From Sphingomonas sp. LHG3406-1 (GTDB lineage: Bacteria; Pseudomonadota; Alphaproteobacteria; Sphingomonadales; Sphingomonadaceae): a stretch of DNA of 64,000 nt. The stretch is from contig NZ_CP069128.1 of assembly GCF_029637485.1 (NCBI RefSeq), positions 2,264,001 through 2,328,000 of the forward strand, written 5' to 3'. Positions within the stretch are counted from its first letter, which is position 1, and each line of letters opens with the position of its first letter. Under the pieces are notes generated by a model. It saw only the letters and a program-made list of their open reading frames with translations, was not told the origin of the DNA and searched no databases. This document shows positions 36,841 through 45,718 of the stretch, piece after piece. The translations under genes and the position numbers were made by a program.

Positions 36841-39555
36841 TCACAGCCAGGCGGAGCGCCGGTCGACCCGCCGCTGGAAGCTGGCGGCGAAGGAGCGGGC
36901 GCGGGCGCGCAGCAGGGTCATGCGGCCCTCGGGCGTCCTGGTGAAGACGAGGTCGGATGCGCCGACGTGCCGGCGCCAGGCCGCGTGGAACGCCTCGGCC
37001 GCTTCCTTCCTGGCACCGATCGCCGGGGGCACGGCGTGAAAGTCGCTGCGGGCGATCGACCCCAAGAGGCTTCGGCGGGCGAGCAGGTAACGGGGGTTCC
37101 GAACGGGGCCAAGGACTTCCATCAGGGCTTCGATCACGGCCCGCTCGCCGGCGCGGGACAGGCCGGTGACGAAGATGTCCATCCTCCCCGACAGGGCCGT
37201 GCGGACCTCCACGCATGCTCGCTCCGCCTCATGGTCGGCGACGATGCCCGCGGACTGCAACCCTGCAAGGACGGCTCTGGCGACCTGATCGACGCACCCT
37301 TCCAGCGTGCCGTTCTGAAGCCACAGCCATGCGGCCATGGCCAGCCGGGGTATGGTAACCAGCGCCGCTGCGCCGGCGAGCGCCATGACCACCAGTCCGA
37401 TGCCGTCGCCGCCGCTGACGTGTCGGGCCTCGCTGGCGGTCGCGAAGACCCCGCTGGAGGCGGCGGTGGCGGCGAGCCAGCGCAGCGTGTCGCGCCAGGC
37501 GAGCACGCGCGGCGCATAGTTGCTGGCGGCCACTTCGCGCACCTGCGCGCGGGGACTCGCTGCGCCGAGCGACCGGTGCCAGCGCGCGGCGATGGCGGAC
37601 CGGTCGCGAGCCCAGGCGAAGGTCCGCTCGTTGCAGCGATCCATGCTCAGTGAAGGATCGAGGCCGAGCCGGTCGAGGCTGCTTTCGATGCGATGGCCGC
37701 CGTCGTTCGCAATGCCGTCGAAGGCCCGGAAGCGCCGCTCCAGCAGTTCGGCGTCGGAGGTGAGCGGCCGGTCGGCGGCAAGCATGCCCCATTGAAGCTG
37801 CTCGATGGCGATGCCGGCGAGGCCGGCTCGCGGGTCCTCGATCGTGGCGAGGTGCCAGATGTTCGCCACCTTGTCGGGACGTTCCGGATCGATGCGGATC
37901 GCCCGGCCGCGCATCTGGTTGGAAAGCATGAACGCCGCGGAGTTGCTGGCGAGGACGAGGCTGTTGACGCAGGGCGCATCCCAGCCTTCGCCGAGCAGGG
38001 CCTGGGTGCCGACCAGGATGGTGATGCCGCCCGATGCGAAGAGGGCGGTCACCAGCTCGACCGCATTCGCCGCAGCTCGCCCGGTCAGGAGGAGGCGGCG
38101 ATGATCTTCGCAACCGGGCAGGTCGCGAAGTTCGAAGTCCTCCGGGTCGATGCCCTGACCGCGGCAGAGGTCGGCGAGCAGGGTTGCGGTGCCTTCCGGA
38201 ACGATGACCAGGTTGCCGGTGAGGACCCCGAGCTTCGTTCCCGCCGGCATCGCCCGGCGCACGATCTCGAAGATGGGGACGACGCCGAGCTTCGGCGGCA
38301 GATAGTCGGGGGCACCGAGCTTGCCGACTTCGCCTGCCCGCACGTGATCGGTGAGGATGACCATGCGCAGGTCGGGGCCGAGGTTCGCGGCCTCCTCGCG
38401 GGCGATGGCGACGATGCTGTCGAGCTTGGTCAGGCTCTCGGCCATCAGCTTGAAAATATTGCGGCTGGCCCCGAGGCGGACGGCGGCGCCTTCGATCATG
38501 CCATGTTCGCCCAACATGGCGCGGAGCCTGCGCCGCCGGTCCTCGCCCATGTCGAACCGCTCCGCGTGGTGAAGGAGGGCGTTGAGCAGGAGCTCCGTCC
38601 AGAAGGGCGAAGGGGCGGGGACCTCGCCGGCGCGAACGCCGAGGAGGCGCAGCGGGGCCGAGGGCAAGCGGCGGCCGCTCGCGGCGAGGTGGACGAGAAT
38701 GGCGGAGAGAAGCTCGGGCGCCTCGAGGATGGCCTCAGCATGGTCGGCGCTCTGCTGCAGCCAGGGATGCTGCTCGAGAAGGTCGAGCAGTTCCGTGTCG
38801 GATCGCAGCCCGGACACGATGGCGGCGATGCCGTCGCGGCGCCGCTCGAGCAGGTCGAGCGGCTCGCTTGCGGGGGCGGACAGGATGACATGGTCCTGAT
38901 GCGGGCAGAGATCGCCGTTGCGGACGAGTTCGGGCACGCCGATCTCGAAATCGACCGGACCGCACAGCTCCGCATAGCGCGACCATTCGGCCAGCGGCGC
39001 GTCATAAGGCGGAGTCGCGGTGAGCGACACGATCTTCGCGTCCGGCAGGGCCGAGACCAGTTGCTGCAGGACCGCCCACCACTCCCGCCTGAGATGGTGC
39101 GCCTCATCGAGGACCAGGGTCACCGGCCCACGCGCCTTCAGCTCGGCGAGGAGAGTGTCGAGGCGCTGTCCGCCCTCCGCCGCGAGTGCGTGCAGGCCCT
39201 GGTAGGTGGCGACGGTCATCATGCCCGGCGCCGCCAGGTCGCGGGAGACGTCAGCCGCTGCGGGTGGTGCGTCGAGGAAGAGCGCCACCAGCCGCGACTC
39301 CCATTGGGCGCGGATCGTGTTGGTGGGGGCGAGGACGAGCGCGCGGCGGCCCAGCCGGCGGATGATCTCGAGCCCCAGAACGGTCTTGCCCGATCCCGGA
39401 GCGGCGATGAGATGGACACGCTGGTCGGCGACATGGGTGTCGAAGTCGTCGAGGACCCGCTGCTGGTAGTCGCGCCAGCTTGCAGCAAACCGCATGCGCT
39501 GGAGAAGGTTGAGCTGCAATGGCGGGCGGGCAGGCAGTGACGCGACAGAAGCCAT
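36841..39555 (-). CDS. DEAD/DEAH-box SF2 helicase with a C-terminal hydrophobic segment
   Basis: A 904-residue SF2 ATPase resembling the helicase part of type III restriction enzymes. Walker A is AAPGSGKT (51-58), motif II is LDEAHH (149-154), motif III is LTATPP (178-183), and motif VI is QMRGRAIRID (547-556). A ~200-residue insertion (~205-400) separates the two RecA lobes. Residues ~715-747 are strongly hydrophobic (LVVMALAGAAALVTIP), followed by an unassigned C-terminal domain (~750-904) containing GPVRNPRYLLARRS. No nuclease or methylase is adjacent. It may be a stand-alone repair or defence helicase; function not established. ATG 39555 chosen without a clear ribosome site. Confidence 0.8.
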   Translation of the reverse strand: MASVASLPARPPLQLNLLQRMRFAASWRDYQQRVLDDFDTHVADQRVHLIAAPGSGKTVLGLEIIRRLGRRALVLAPTNTIRAQWESRLVALFLDAPPAAADVSRDLAAPGMMTVATYQGLHALAAEGGQRLDTLLAELKARGPVTLVLDEAHHLRREWWAVLQQLVSALPDAKIVSLTATPPYDAPLAEWSRYAELCGPVDFEIGVPELVRNGDLCPHQDHVILSAPASEPLDLLERRRDGIAAIVSGLRSDTELLDLLEQHPWLQQSADHAEAILEAPELLSAILVHLAASGRRLPSAPLRLLGVRAGEVPAPSPFWTELLLNALLHHAERFDMGEDRRRRLRAMLGEHGMIEGAAVRLGASRNIFKLMAESLTKLDSIVAIAREEAANLGPDLRMVILTDHVRAGEVGKLGAPDYLPPKLGVVPIFEIVRRAMPAGTKLGVLTGNLVIVPEGTATLLADLCRGQGIDPEDFELRDLPGCEDHRRLLLTGRAAANAVELVTALFASGGITILVGTQALLGEGWDAPCVNSLVLASNSAAFMLSNQMRGRAIRIDPERPDKVANIWHLATIEDPRAGLAGIAIEQLQWGMLAADRPLTSDAELLERRFRAFDGIANDGGHRIESSLDRLGLDPSLSMDRCNERTFAWARDRSAIAARWHRSLGAASPRAQVREVAASNYAPRVLAWRDTLRWLAATAASSGVFATASEARHVSGGDGIGLVVMALAGAAALVTIPRLAMAAWLWLQNGTLEGCVDQVARAVLAGLQSAGIVADHEAERACVEVRTALSGRMDIFVTGLSRAGERAVIEALMEVLGPVRNPRYLLARRSLLGSIARSDFHAVPPAIGARKEAAEAFHAAWRRHVGASDLVFTRTPEGRMTLLRARARSFAASFQRRVDRRSAWL

Positions 39556-39647
39556 GAGGGGAAGTCTGTAGCGGCGGCAGGGCCGAGGCAATGGCCTTGC
39601 CGCGGGATTTCTACGGGGCTGCAGACCCCGCGACCAACGGCCCGATC

Positions 39648-39676
39648 TTGACAAAAGTAACCAAATAGGCTACTAG
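39648..39676 (+). promoter_or_regulatory. Sigma-70-like promoter with an overlapping near-palindrome
   Basis: A perfect TTGACA (39648-39653), a 17-bp spacer and TACTAG (39671-39676) precede the TerS-like gene by ~28 bp. Within the spacer, GTAACC (39657-39662) and GGCTAC (39668-39673) form a near-palindrome around AAATA, a plausible operator. The stretch is AT-rich compared with its surroundings. Confidence 0.5.
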
Positions 39677-39704
39677 AACACTGTCGTTTGTCACGGGAGC
39701 GGGG

Positions 39705-40208
39705 ATGGGCATCACTGGGGGCGGGAAGCAACCGCTCATGGAGCGGCGGGAGCGGAAGAACGGGTTCGGGCTCCAGCGACAGAAGACCTTTCTCACGTCA
39801 TTCGCCACGACGGGCAACATCGGCATGTCGGCGAGGGAAGCGAATGTGGCGCCGTCGACAATCTGGCTTCGGCGCCAGACCGACCTCGTCTTCCGCAAGG
39901 CATTCAACGAGGCGCAGGATTCGGCGGTGGCCAATCTTCGTGCCGAACTGGTTCGCAGGGGTCTTGAGTTGTTGAATGCGGCGACGGCCGTCGAGGCGGC
40001 GCCGGCGGTGCTGGCCGGCATGGATGCCAAGCTTCTTCTGGCACTGATCGTCCATCACGAACGATCGCTGGGGCGAGATCCTGGCGACATCCGGCCGCGG
40101 CGATCCGATGCCAGCGAGGCGGCGGAGCGCCTCCATGCGCTGATGAAGCGGATGCGCGAGGAGCGGAAGCGTGACCTTGCAGCCAAGCGGAAGAGGAAGC
40201 AGGGCTGA
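39705..40208 (+). CDS. Small terminase subunit-like HTH protein
   Basis: A 167-residue protein: an N-terminal helix-turn-helix region (QKTFLTSFATTGNIGMSARE, ~25-60, followed by VAPSTIWLRRQTD) of the kind found in small terminase or transposase-like DNA-recognition domains, then long helices and a Lys/Arg-rich tail (EERKRDLAAKRKRK). It ends in TGATG, overlapping the TerL start by one base. Pairing with TerL makes a packaging-recognition role the best guess. A strong ribosome site (GGGAGCGGGG) precedes the ATG. Confidence 0.7.
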   Translation: MGITGGGKQPLMERRERKNGFGLQRQKTFLTSFATTGNIGMSAREANVAPSTIWLRRQTDLVFRKAFNEAQDSAVANLRAELVRRGLELLNAATAVEAAPAVLAGMDAKLLLALIVHHERSLGRDPGDIRPRRSDASEAAERLHALMKRMREERKRDLAAKRKRKQG

Positions 40209-41524
40209 TGGCCAAGTCCAGGAGCCCGCGCACGGTGCTGCGCAGCCTCGCCAATGCGCCGCTGTGGCTGATGGCCGCGGCGGTGGCGCGCCTGTCGACC
40301 GCCGACAAGCGCGGGCTGGCCTGGGCGTGGGCGGCGTTCGAACGCGACAACCAGGCGCCGCCGACCGGCAAGTGGAATGTCTGGCTGGTCTCGGCCGGGC
40401 GCGGCTTCGGCAAGACGCGGCTCGGCGCCGAATGGGTGCTTGCGCGGGCGCGGGAAAACCCTGGCTGCCGGATCGCGCTGGTCGGTGCGACGCTGGAGGA
40501 TGCGCGGCGGATCATGGTCCATGGCGAAAGCGGAATCATCGCCTGCTCGCCACCGGACGAGGAACCGACCTGGCACATGAGCCTTGGCGAATTGCGCTTT
40601 CCTTCAGGTGCGGTGGCGACCGTCTACAGCGGCGCCAACGGCGACAGCCTGCGCGGGCCGCAGCATCATTTCGCCTGGGCGGACGAGCTTGGCAAATGGA
40701 AGGATGCCACGGCGACCTGGGACAATCTGATGCTGGGCCTGCGTCTAGGCAAGGAGTGCCAGGTGGTGGTGACGACCACGCCCGGCAACGAGGAATTGAT
40801 GGAGCGGATCATCGCCCAGCCCGGAACCCGGGTGACCAAGGGGCGGAGCGCCGAGAACCTCGACCTGCCCGAGGAATGGCACCGGCAGATGGAAGCATTG
40901 TACCGCGGAACCCATCTGGCACTGCGCGAGCTCGACGGCGAGATGGGCAGTGGCGTCGCGGGGGCGCTGTGGAGCCGCGAACTGCTCGACCGTTCCCGTT
41001 TCGCGGCAGGGGCGTGGGGGGCGCCGGTGCGGGTGGTGATCGGGGTCGACCCGCCCGCCACCAGCACCGGCGATGCCTGTGGGATCGTGGTGTGCGGCAA
41101 GGTCGAAGACGGTCGCCTGGCGGTGCTGGCGGATCTCAGCTGCAGGGGGCTGAGCCCGGCCGGCTGGGCGGCCAGGGTAGCCGGCGCGGCCGCCGACTGG
41201 AACGCCGACCGGGTGGTGGTGGAGGCGAACAATGGTGGCGACATGGTCCTCCAGGTCTTGTCCCAGGCGGACGTCGACCTGCCGGTGCGCAAGGTTCATG
41301 CGGTCGCGGGCAAGGTCGCCCGGGCCGAGCCCATGGCCCTGCTGTTCGAGAATGGCCGGGTGGGGCTTGCCGGGCACTTCCCGGAACTGGAGCGCGAACT
41401 CTGCCGGATGACGGCGAACGGCTTCGAGGGTCCGGGCTCGCCCGACCGCGCGGACGCGATGGTGTGGGCGCTGCATACGCTGGCGGAGAAGAGTGCGCCG
41501 CCGGGGGTGCGGGGGCTCGACTAG
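40208..41524 (+). CDS. Large terminase subunit (GTA/phage DNA-packaging ATPase-nuclease)
   Basis: A 438-residue TerL of the Terminase_6 type, as in gene transfer agents of alphaproteobacteria. Walker A is AGRGFGKT (63-70), Walker B is FAWADE (155-160), the coupling motif is VVTTTPG, and the C-terminal RNase H-like nuclease begins with VVIGVDPPATST. The ORF looks intact. No portal, protease, capsid or tail genes follow; the next gene is a convergent broken lipoprotein and then housekeeping genes. It is therefore an orphan packaging module. Confidence 0.88.
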   Translation: MAKSRSPRTVLRSLANAPLWLMAAAVARLSTADKRGLAWAWAAFERDNQAPPTGKWNVWLVSAGRGFGKTRLGAEWVLARARENPGCRIALVGATLEDARRIMVHGESGIIACSPPDEEPTWHMSLGELRFPSGAVATVYSGANGDSLRGPQHHFAWADELGKWKDATATWDNLMLGLRLGKECQVVVTTTPGNEELMERIIAQPGTRVTKGRSAENLDLPEEWHRQMEALYRGTHLALRELDGEMGSGVAGALWSRELLDRSRFAAGAWGAPVRVVIGVDPPATSTGDACGIVVCGKVEDGRLAVLADLSCRGLSPAGWAARVAGAAADWNADRVVVEANNGGDMVLQVLSQADVDLPVRKVHAVAGKVARAEPMALLFENGRVGLAGHFPELERELCRMTANGFEGPGSPDRADAMVWALHTLAEKSAPPGVRGLD

Positions 41525-41539
41525 GCCGGCCTCTGCGGC

Positions 41540-41977
41540 TCAAGGCTGGCCATCGGCGGCGCGTATCGCGACCGGTCGGAGATTGGTGCCCCCGCCGGGG
41601 TAGCAGCCATAGGTCATGGCGCCCGTGATGACGGCAGCGCTGTGCCGGTAGGGCGCCGCCCTGGCGTCGAAGTCCTGATCCCCGCCCATGCCAATGCCGA
41701 TGCTTGGCGGCGGTTGCGAGGCGACGTTCTTGCCTGCGCTCGACTGGGACAGGATCGTGGCCCAGGCATCGGCCCTCGATTAGGTTCGGTTAAGGCGACA
41801 GGTGAAGCCTTCGCATTCCGCCACATAGCCCCTGACGCTGACAGTCTTCCCCTTGAGCACTTGCCTGCCGGCGATGACGGCGTCGATCGTCCGTACCTCG
41901 GGCGGAGTGCCGCGGCATGCGGACAAGGCGGCCGCCGCGCGCAGCAGGGTCGCAGCCTTGCGAAGCTTGCCACGCAT
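41540..41977 (-). pseudogene. Small lipoprotein gene broken by an in-frame TAA
   Basis: A 146-codon frame runs from ATG 41977 to TGA 41540-41542 but is interrupted by TAA at 41780-41782 (after residue 65). The first part has a lipoprotein signal (AAALSAC lipobox) and a beta-rich domain (TVSVRGYVAECEGFTC). After the stop, 79 codons continue in the same frame with protein-like composition, ending VITGAMTYGCYPGGGTN and LRPVAIRAADGQP, and mirror the first half (VSVRGYV... versus VVITGAM...). This indicates a recent nonsense mutation, for example GAA to TAA. Function unknown. It converges on the terminase gene with a 15-bp gap. Confidence 0.75.
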
Positions 41978-42030
41978 GCGCGTTGGGGCGGGCAGATTTC
42001 GCTTCGCCCGTCCTTTCGCCCGCGCAGCCG

Positions 42031-43401
42031 TCAGAAGCTGAACTCGTCATAGACCCGGGCGACGTCGCCGGCCCAGTCGCCATTGAAGCGGGCGAGGAGG
42101 CGGTCGGCGGGGGTCTGGCCGGAGGCGATCACTTCGCGCAGAGGATCGAGGAACCCAACCTCGTTGGTTCCGCCAGCGTCGAGCATGGCGCGGCTGGAGA
42201 GACCGGCCGAAGCGATTTCGAGGACCTGCCGCCCGAGTTCCCGCATGGTGCGGCCGCCGGGGACCGATGCCTCGAGCGCCTGAGCTGGAACGGCAGAGCG
42301 AAGTGCCTCGCGCTCCTCGATCGTCCAGTCCTTGACGAGGTCCCAGCCGGCGTCGAGCGCGCCCTGGTCGTAGAGGAGGCCGACCCACAGTGCGGGAAGG
42401 GCGCAGATCCGGCCCCAGGGTCCGCCGTCCGCGCCGCGCATCTCGAGGAAACTCTTGAGGCGGACTTCGGGGAAGGCGGTGGAGAGGTGATCGGTCCAGT
42501 CAGCGACGGTCGGCTTCTCGCCGGGCAGCTGGGGGAGCTTGCCGTCGAGAAAGGCGCGGAAGCTCTCGCCAGCGCAGTCGATGTACTTGCCGTCGCGCAT
42601 GACGAAATACATCGGCACGTCGAGAGCATAGTCGCAGTAACGTTCGTAGCCGAAGCTTTCGTCGAACACGAACGGAAGCATTCCGGTGCGATGCGGATCG
42701 GTGTCGGTCCAGATGTGGCTGCGGAAGCTCTTGAAGCCGTTCGGTCTGCCCTCGGTCAGCGGCGAATTGGCGAAGAGGGCGGTGGCGAGCGGCTGGAGGG
42801 CGAGGCCGACGCGAAACTTCTTCACCATGTCGGCTTCTGAACTGTAATCCAGATTGACCTGGATGGTACAGGTTCGAAGCATCATGTCGAGGCCGAGCGA
42901 GCCGACGCGCGGCATGTGCCGGAGCATGATGGCGTAGCGGCCCTTGGGCATGATCGGCAGTTCGGAACGGCTCTTGTCGGGCCACATGCCGAGGCCGAGG
43001 AAGCCCAGTCCGAGGCGGTCGCCGACGGCCTTCACCTGCTCAAGGTGGCGGCCGGCTTCGGCGCAGGTGTCGTGGAGCGAGACGACCGGTGCGCCCGACA
43101 GTTCAAGCTGGCCGGCGGGTTCGAGGCTGATGGTGCCGTCGGCCCCGGTCAGCGCGATGACCTTGCCGCCTTCCTCGACCGGCCGCCAGCCGAACTCGGT
43201 CAACCCCATCAAGAGGTCGCGGATGCCGCCGGGCTCTTCCCACGACGGCGCGCGATGGTCGTCGAGGCGGTAGACGAACTTCTCATGCTCGGTGCCGATG
43301 CGCCAGTCGGCGGCGGGCTTTTCGCCCTTCACGAACACGGACAGGAGGTCGGCGCGACCTTCGATCAAGGGGCTGTCGCTAAGGTCGGTGCGCGTCGTCA
43401 T
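42031..43401 (-). CDS. gshA: Glutamate-cysteine ligase (plant/alphaproteobacterial type)
   Basis: A 456-residue enzyme of the GCS2/plant-type family, which makes gamma-glutamylcysteine, the first step of glutathione synthesis. Family motifs seen: RIGTEHEKFVYR (~34-45), ISLEPAGQLELSG, MMLRTCTIQVNLDYSSE and RSHIWTDTDPHRTG. Length matches the family. The upstream rsmE gene ends 10 bp before its start, an order common in this group, so both are likely one transcript. Confidence 0.93.
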   Translation of the reverse strand: MTTRTDLSDSPLIEGRADLLSVFVKGEKPAADWRIGTEHEKFVYRLDDHRAPSWEEPGGIRDLLMGLTEFGWRPVEEGGKVIALTGADGTISLEPAGQLELSGAPVVSLHDTCAEAGRHLEQVKAVGDRLGLGFLGLGMWPDKSRSELPIMPKGRYAIMLRHMPRVGSLGLDMMLRTCTIQVNLDYSSEADMVKKFRVGLALQPLATALFANSPLTEGRPNGFKSFRSHIWTDTDPHRTGMLPFVFDESFGYERYCDYALDVPMYFVMRDGKYIDCAGESFRAFLDGKLPQLPGEKPTVADWTDHLSTAFPEVRLKSFLEMRGADGGPWGRICALPALWVGLLYDQGALDAGWDLVKDWTIEEREALRSAVPAQALEASVPGGRTMRELGRQVLEIASAGLSSRAMLDAGGTNEVGFLDPLREVIASGQTPADRLLARFNGDWAGDVARVYDEFSF

Positions 43402-43411
43402 GGGAGCGGCG

Positions 43412-44152
43412 TTAGCGCCAATCTCCGGCGCCCGCCATATACAGGCTGAGGGCGGCGAGCGCGGCGGTTTCGGCGCGCAGGATGCGCGGGCCGAGGCTCA
43501 CGCCGCGGGCGCCGGCGGCGAGGATGGCCTCGCGCTCCTCGGGCATGAAGCCGCCTTCGGGACCGACCAGGATGGCAGCGGGGCCAGCCGGGAGGGCAGC
43601 GGCCTCGGCCGCGAAGGGCGCGCCGCCGGTCTCGTCGGCGAAGAGCAGGCCGCCACGGTGCGCGGCGAGGAAGGCGGGGAGCGGCTGCGGCTCGGCCCAG
43701 GACGGCAGGCGGGTCCTGCCGCATTGCTCGGCGGCCTCGATGGCGATGGCGCGCAGGCGTTCGGGATTGAGGCGCTCGACCACGGTGCGGCGGGTGACGA
43801 CCGGCTGGAGCCGGGCAACGCCGAGCTCCGTCGCCTTCTCGACCAGCCATTCGAGCGGTGCCCGCTTCACCGGCGCGAAGGCAAGCGTGAGGTCGGGAAG
43901 GGTCTCGGGCTCGCGCGTGCGGGCGCCGACGCGCAGGACCAGCTTCTTCTTGTGCGCGGCCTCGATCGCCGCCTGCCATTCGCCCGACTGGCCGTCGAAC
44001 AGGAGCAGCTCGGCGCCCTCGCCGAGCCGAAGGACATTGGCGAGATAATGGGCGGGCTTGCCTTCGAGGAGGATGGCCTGGTCCGGCCCGAGCGGCTGCT
44101 CGACGAACAGGCGCGGGAGCGCGCGCGGGGGCCAGGCGGGGGTGGCGGGCAT
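43412..44152 (-). CDS. rsmE: 16S rRNA (uracil-1498-N3)-methyltransferase
   Basis: A 246-residue SPOUT methyltransferase: an N-terminal PUA-like domain (~10-75, PRLFVEQPL) and a C-terminal trefoil-knot domain with ATELGVARLQPVVTRRTV, ILVGPEGGF and SLGPRILRAETAA, the SAM-binding motifs of RsmE. It methylates U1498 of 16S rRNA in the assembled small subunit. Precedes gshA. Confidence 0.93.
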   Translation of the reverse strand: MPATPAWPPRALPRLFVEQPLGPDQAILLEGKPAHYLANVLRLGEGAELLLFDGQSGEWQAAIEAAHKKKLVLRVGARTREPETLPDLTLAFAPVKRAPLEWLVEKATELGVARLQPVVTRRTVVERLNPERLRAIAIEAAEQCGRTRLPSWAEPQPLPAFLAAHRGGLLFADETGGAPFAAEAAALPAGPAAILVGPEGGFMPEEREAILAAGARGVSLGPRILRAETAALAALSLYMAGAGDWR

Positions 44153-44235
44153 GGGGCGTGGGCTAGCGCCGGAGCGGAAGGATGGGAAGGCACTCGCGTT
44201 TCTGCGAGGCAGGGCCCGCCGGTCGCCGGGGCCGG

Positions 44236-45495
44236 TCAGCCCGGAAGTGTCGCCCAGCCCCAGGCGATGGCGGCGGCGAGTGCTGCCATGCTGAGGGCCA
44301 GCGCGAGGGCCGGGACGCGGGCGGCGCGGCGGGCAAGGGCAAGGGTGAGGCCGAGCTTGACGCTCATGTTGAGGAGGATGGTGCCGGCGAGCGCAAGCGC
44401 GGCGAGTTCGGGCGTGATGGCGCCGGGGCGCAGATTGCCGGCGGTGACGATGGCGGCGTCGACGTCGAGGCTGCCCATGATGAGCAGGAGGAGCGCGATG
44501 CCCTGCTCGCCGAAGCGGCCCTCGGCCCAGCGCGCGGCGACGGCGGCGATCGCGAGGAAGGCGACGAAGCCGAGCGCGGGGAGAAGGGCGATGGGGTTAC
44601 CGGGCGGCGCCGGTCCTTCAGTTCGCGGGGCGGTGCGGAGCAGCCACCAGCCCGCGGCGAAGGCAATAAGAAGGGCGGGCAGGACCAGCTTCAGCAAGGC
44701 CGGGAGGAGCGAGGTGGCGAGCAGGCCGACCAGCAGCAGCACCCGCAGGTACATGATGGCGGAGGCGAGCGCGATTCCGGCCGGCTCGGCGCCTTGGGCT
44801 TCGCCGGAGCCGAGCCGCTGGGCGAGCGACTGGGTGACTGCGGTCGAGCTGTAGGCGCCGCCGATGACGGCGGTGGCGATGGTGCCGTGCCGCGCGCCGA
44901 ACAGGCGGTTGGCGACATAGCCGAGAAAGGAGAAGCCGGTGACGAGCACCACCACCAGCCACAGCTTGCGCACGTCCCACGCGCCATAGGGCCCGAAGCT
45001 GCCTTCGGGCAGGAAGGGAAGGACGGCGGCGGCGATGACGGCGAAGCGGGCCAGCGCCTTGACGTCCTCGGCCGCCAGGCGGTTGATGAAGCCGTGGGTC
45101 TCCTGGCGGAGCGCAAGGATGAGGGTGGCGACCGCGGCGCCGGCGAGGGCGAGGGCAGGCTGGCCGAGGCCGGCGAGGAAGGCGAGGGAGAGCGCGGCAA
45201 TCGCGGCGACGGCGCTGGTGGCGTCGGGGCGATGATCCTCGGCAGTGCGGGCGCGATAGCCGAAGGCGAGGACGAGCCCGGCGGCCAGCAGGATGGCGCC
45301 GCCCGCAAGGGGCTGGCCAGCCGCGGCGACGAGGCCGGCGCTGCCACCCGCGAGGCCGAGGAGCGAGAAGGTGCGGACCCCAGCGACCCGCATGCCCTCC
45401 GGAGCGTCGCGCAGCTTCCACCCGCGCTCGATCCCGATCAACAGGCCGGCGGCAAGCGCGGCGCCCAGGGCGAGGGCCTGATTGGTCCAACTCAT
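44236..45495 (-). CDS. MgtC/SapB-DUF4010 family membrane protein
   Basis: A 419-residue polytopic protein with ~11 helices. The N-terminal ~150 residues match the MgtC/SapB domain (AAGLLIGIERGWK, SAVAAIAALSLAF), and the C-terminal part matches DUF4010 (VIGGAYSSTAVTQSLAQR). MgtC-type proteins affect magnesium stress and ATP synthase, but this fused group is uncharacterised. No Mg-related neighbour. Transcribed alone, diverging from the CrbS-like kinase. Confidence 0.82.
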   Translation of the reverse strand: MSWTNQALALGAALAAGLLIGIERGWKLRDAPEGMRVAGVRTFSLLGLAGGSAGLVAAAGQPLAGGAILLAAGLVLAFGYRARTAEDHRPDATSAVAAIAALSLAFLAGLGQPALALAGAAVATLILALRQETHGFINRLAAEDVKALARFAVIAAAVLPFLPEGSFGPYGAWDVRKLWLVVVLVTGFSFLGYVANRLFGARHGTIATAVIGGAYSSTAVTQSLAQRLGSGEAQGAEPAGIALASAIMYLRVLLLVGLLATSLLPALLKLVLPALLIAFAAGWWLLRTAPRTEGPAPPGNPIALLPALGFVAFLAIAAVAARWAEGRFGEQGIALLLLIMGSLDVDAAIVTAGNLRPGAITPELAALALAGTILLNMSVKLGLTLALARRAARVPALALALSMAALAAAIAWGWATLPG

Positions 45496-45718
45496 GCGCG
45501 GCGATGATCGGGGGGATTGCGGAGCGGGGCAAGAGGGCGCCGCGATGTGATCGACAGGGCGCCCGATCCCGTCTTTGCTATCAAGCCGATCGCCGAGGGC
45601 GCGGGGCCTGGCCTGTCGACGATCAACGGCTTCGCGCCGGCGCGGTGGAGATGAGCGGAAGCGCGGCCCACCAGCGCGCGGGCCTTGCTGCGGCGCGAAT
45701 AATCTTCACAATCGGACC

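Noticed and set aside
36841..39555. Type III restriction-modification system
   Set aside because: No Mod methyltransferase gene is adjacent and no PD-(D/E)xK nuclease motif was recognised in the C-terminal domain.
39648..41977. A complete prophage or gene-transfer-agent cluster
   Set aside because: No integrase, portal, protease, capsid or tail gene is present on either side of the terminase pair.
45548..45655. A 35-codon GTG frame between the MgtC-like and CrbS-like genes
   Set aside because: Amino-acid composition looks plausible but there is no ribosome site and the frame is too short to support.
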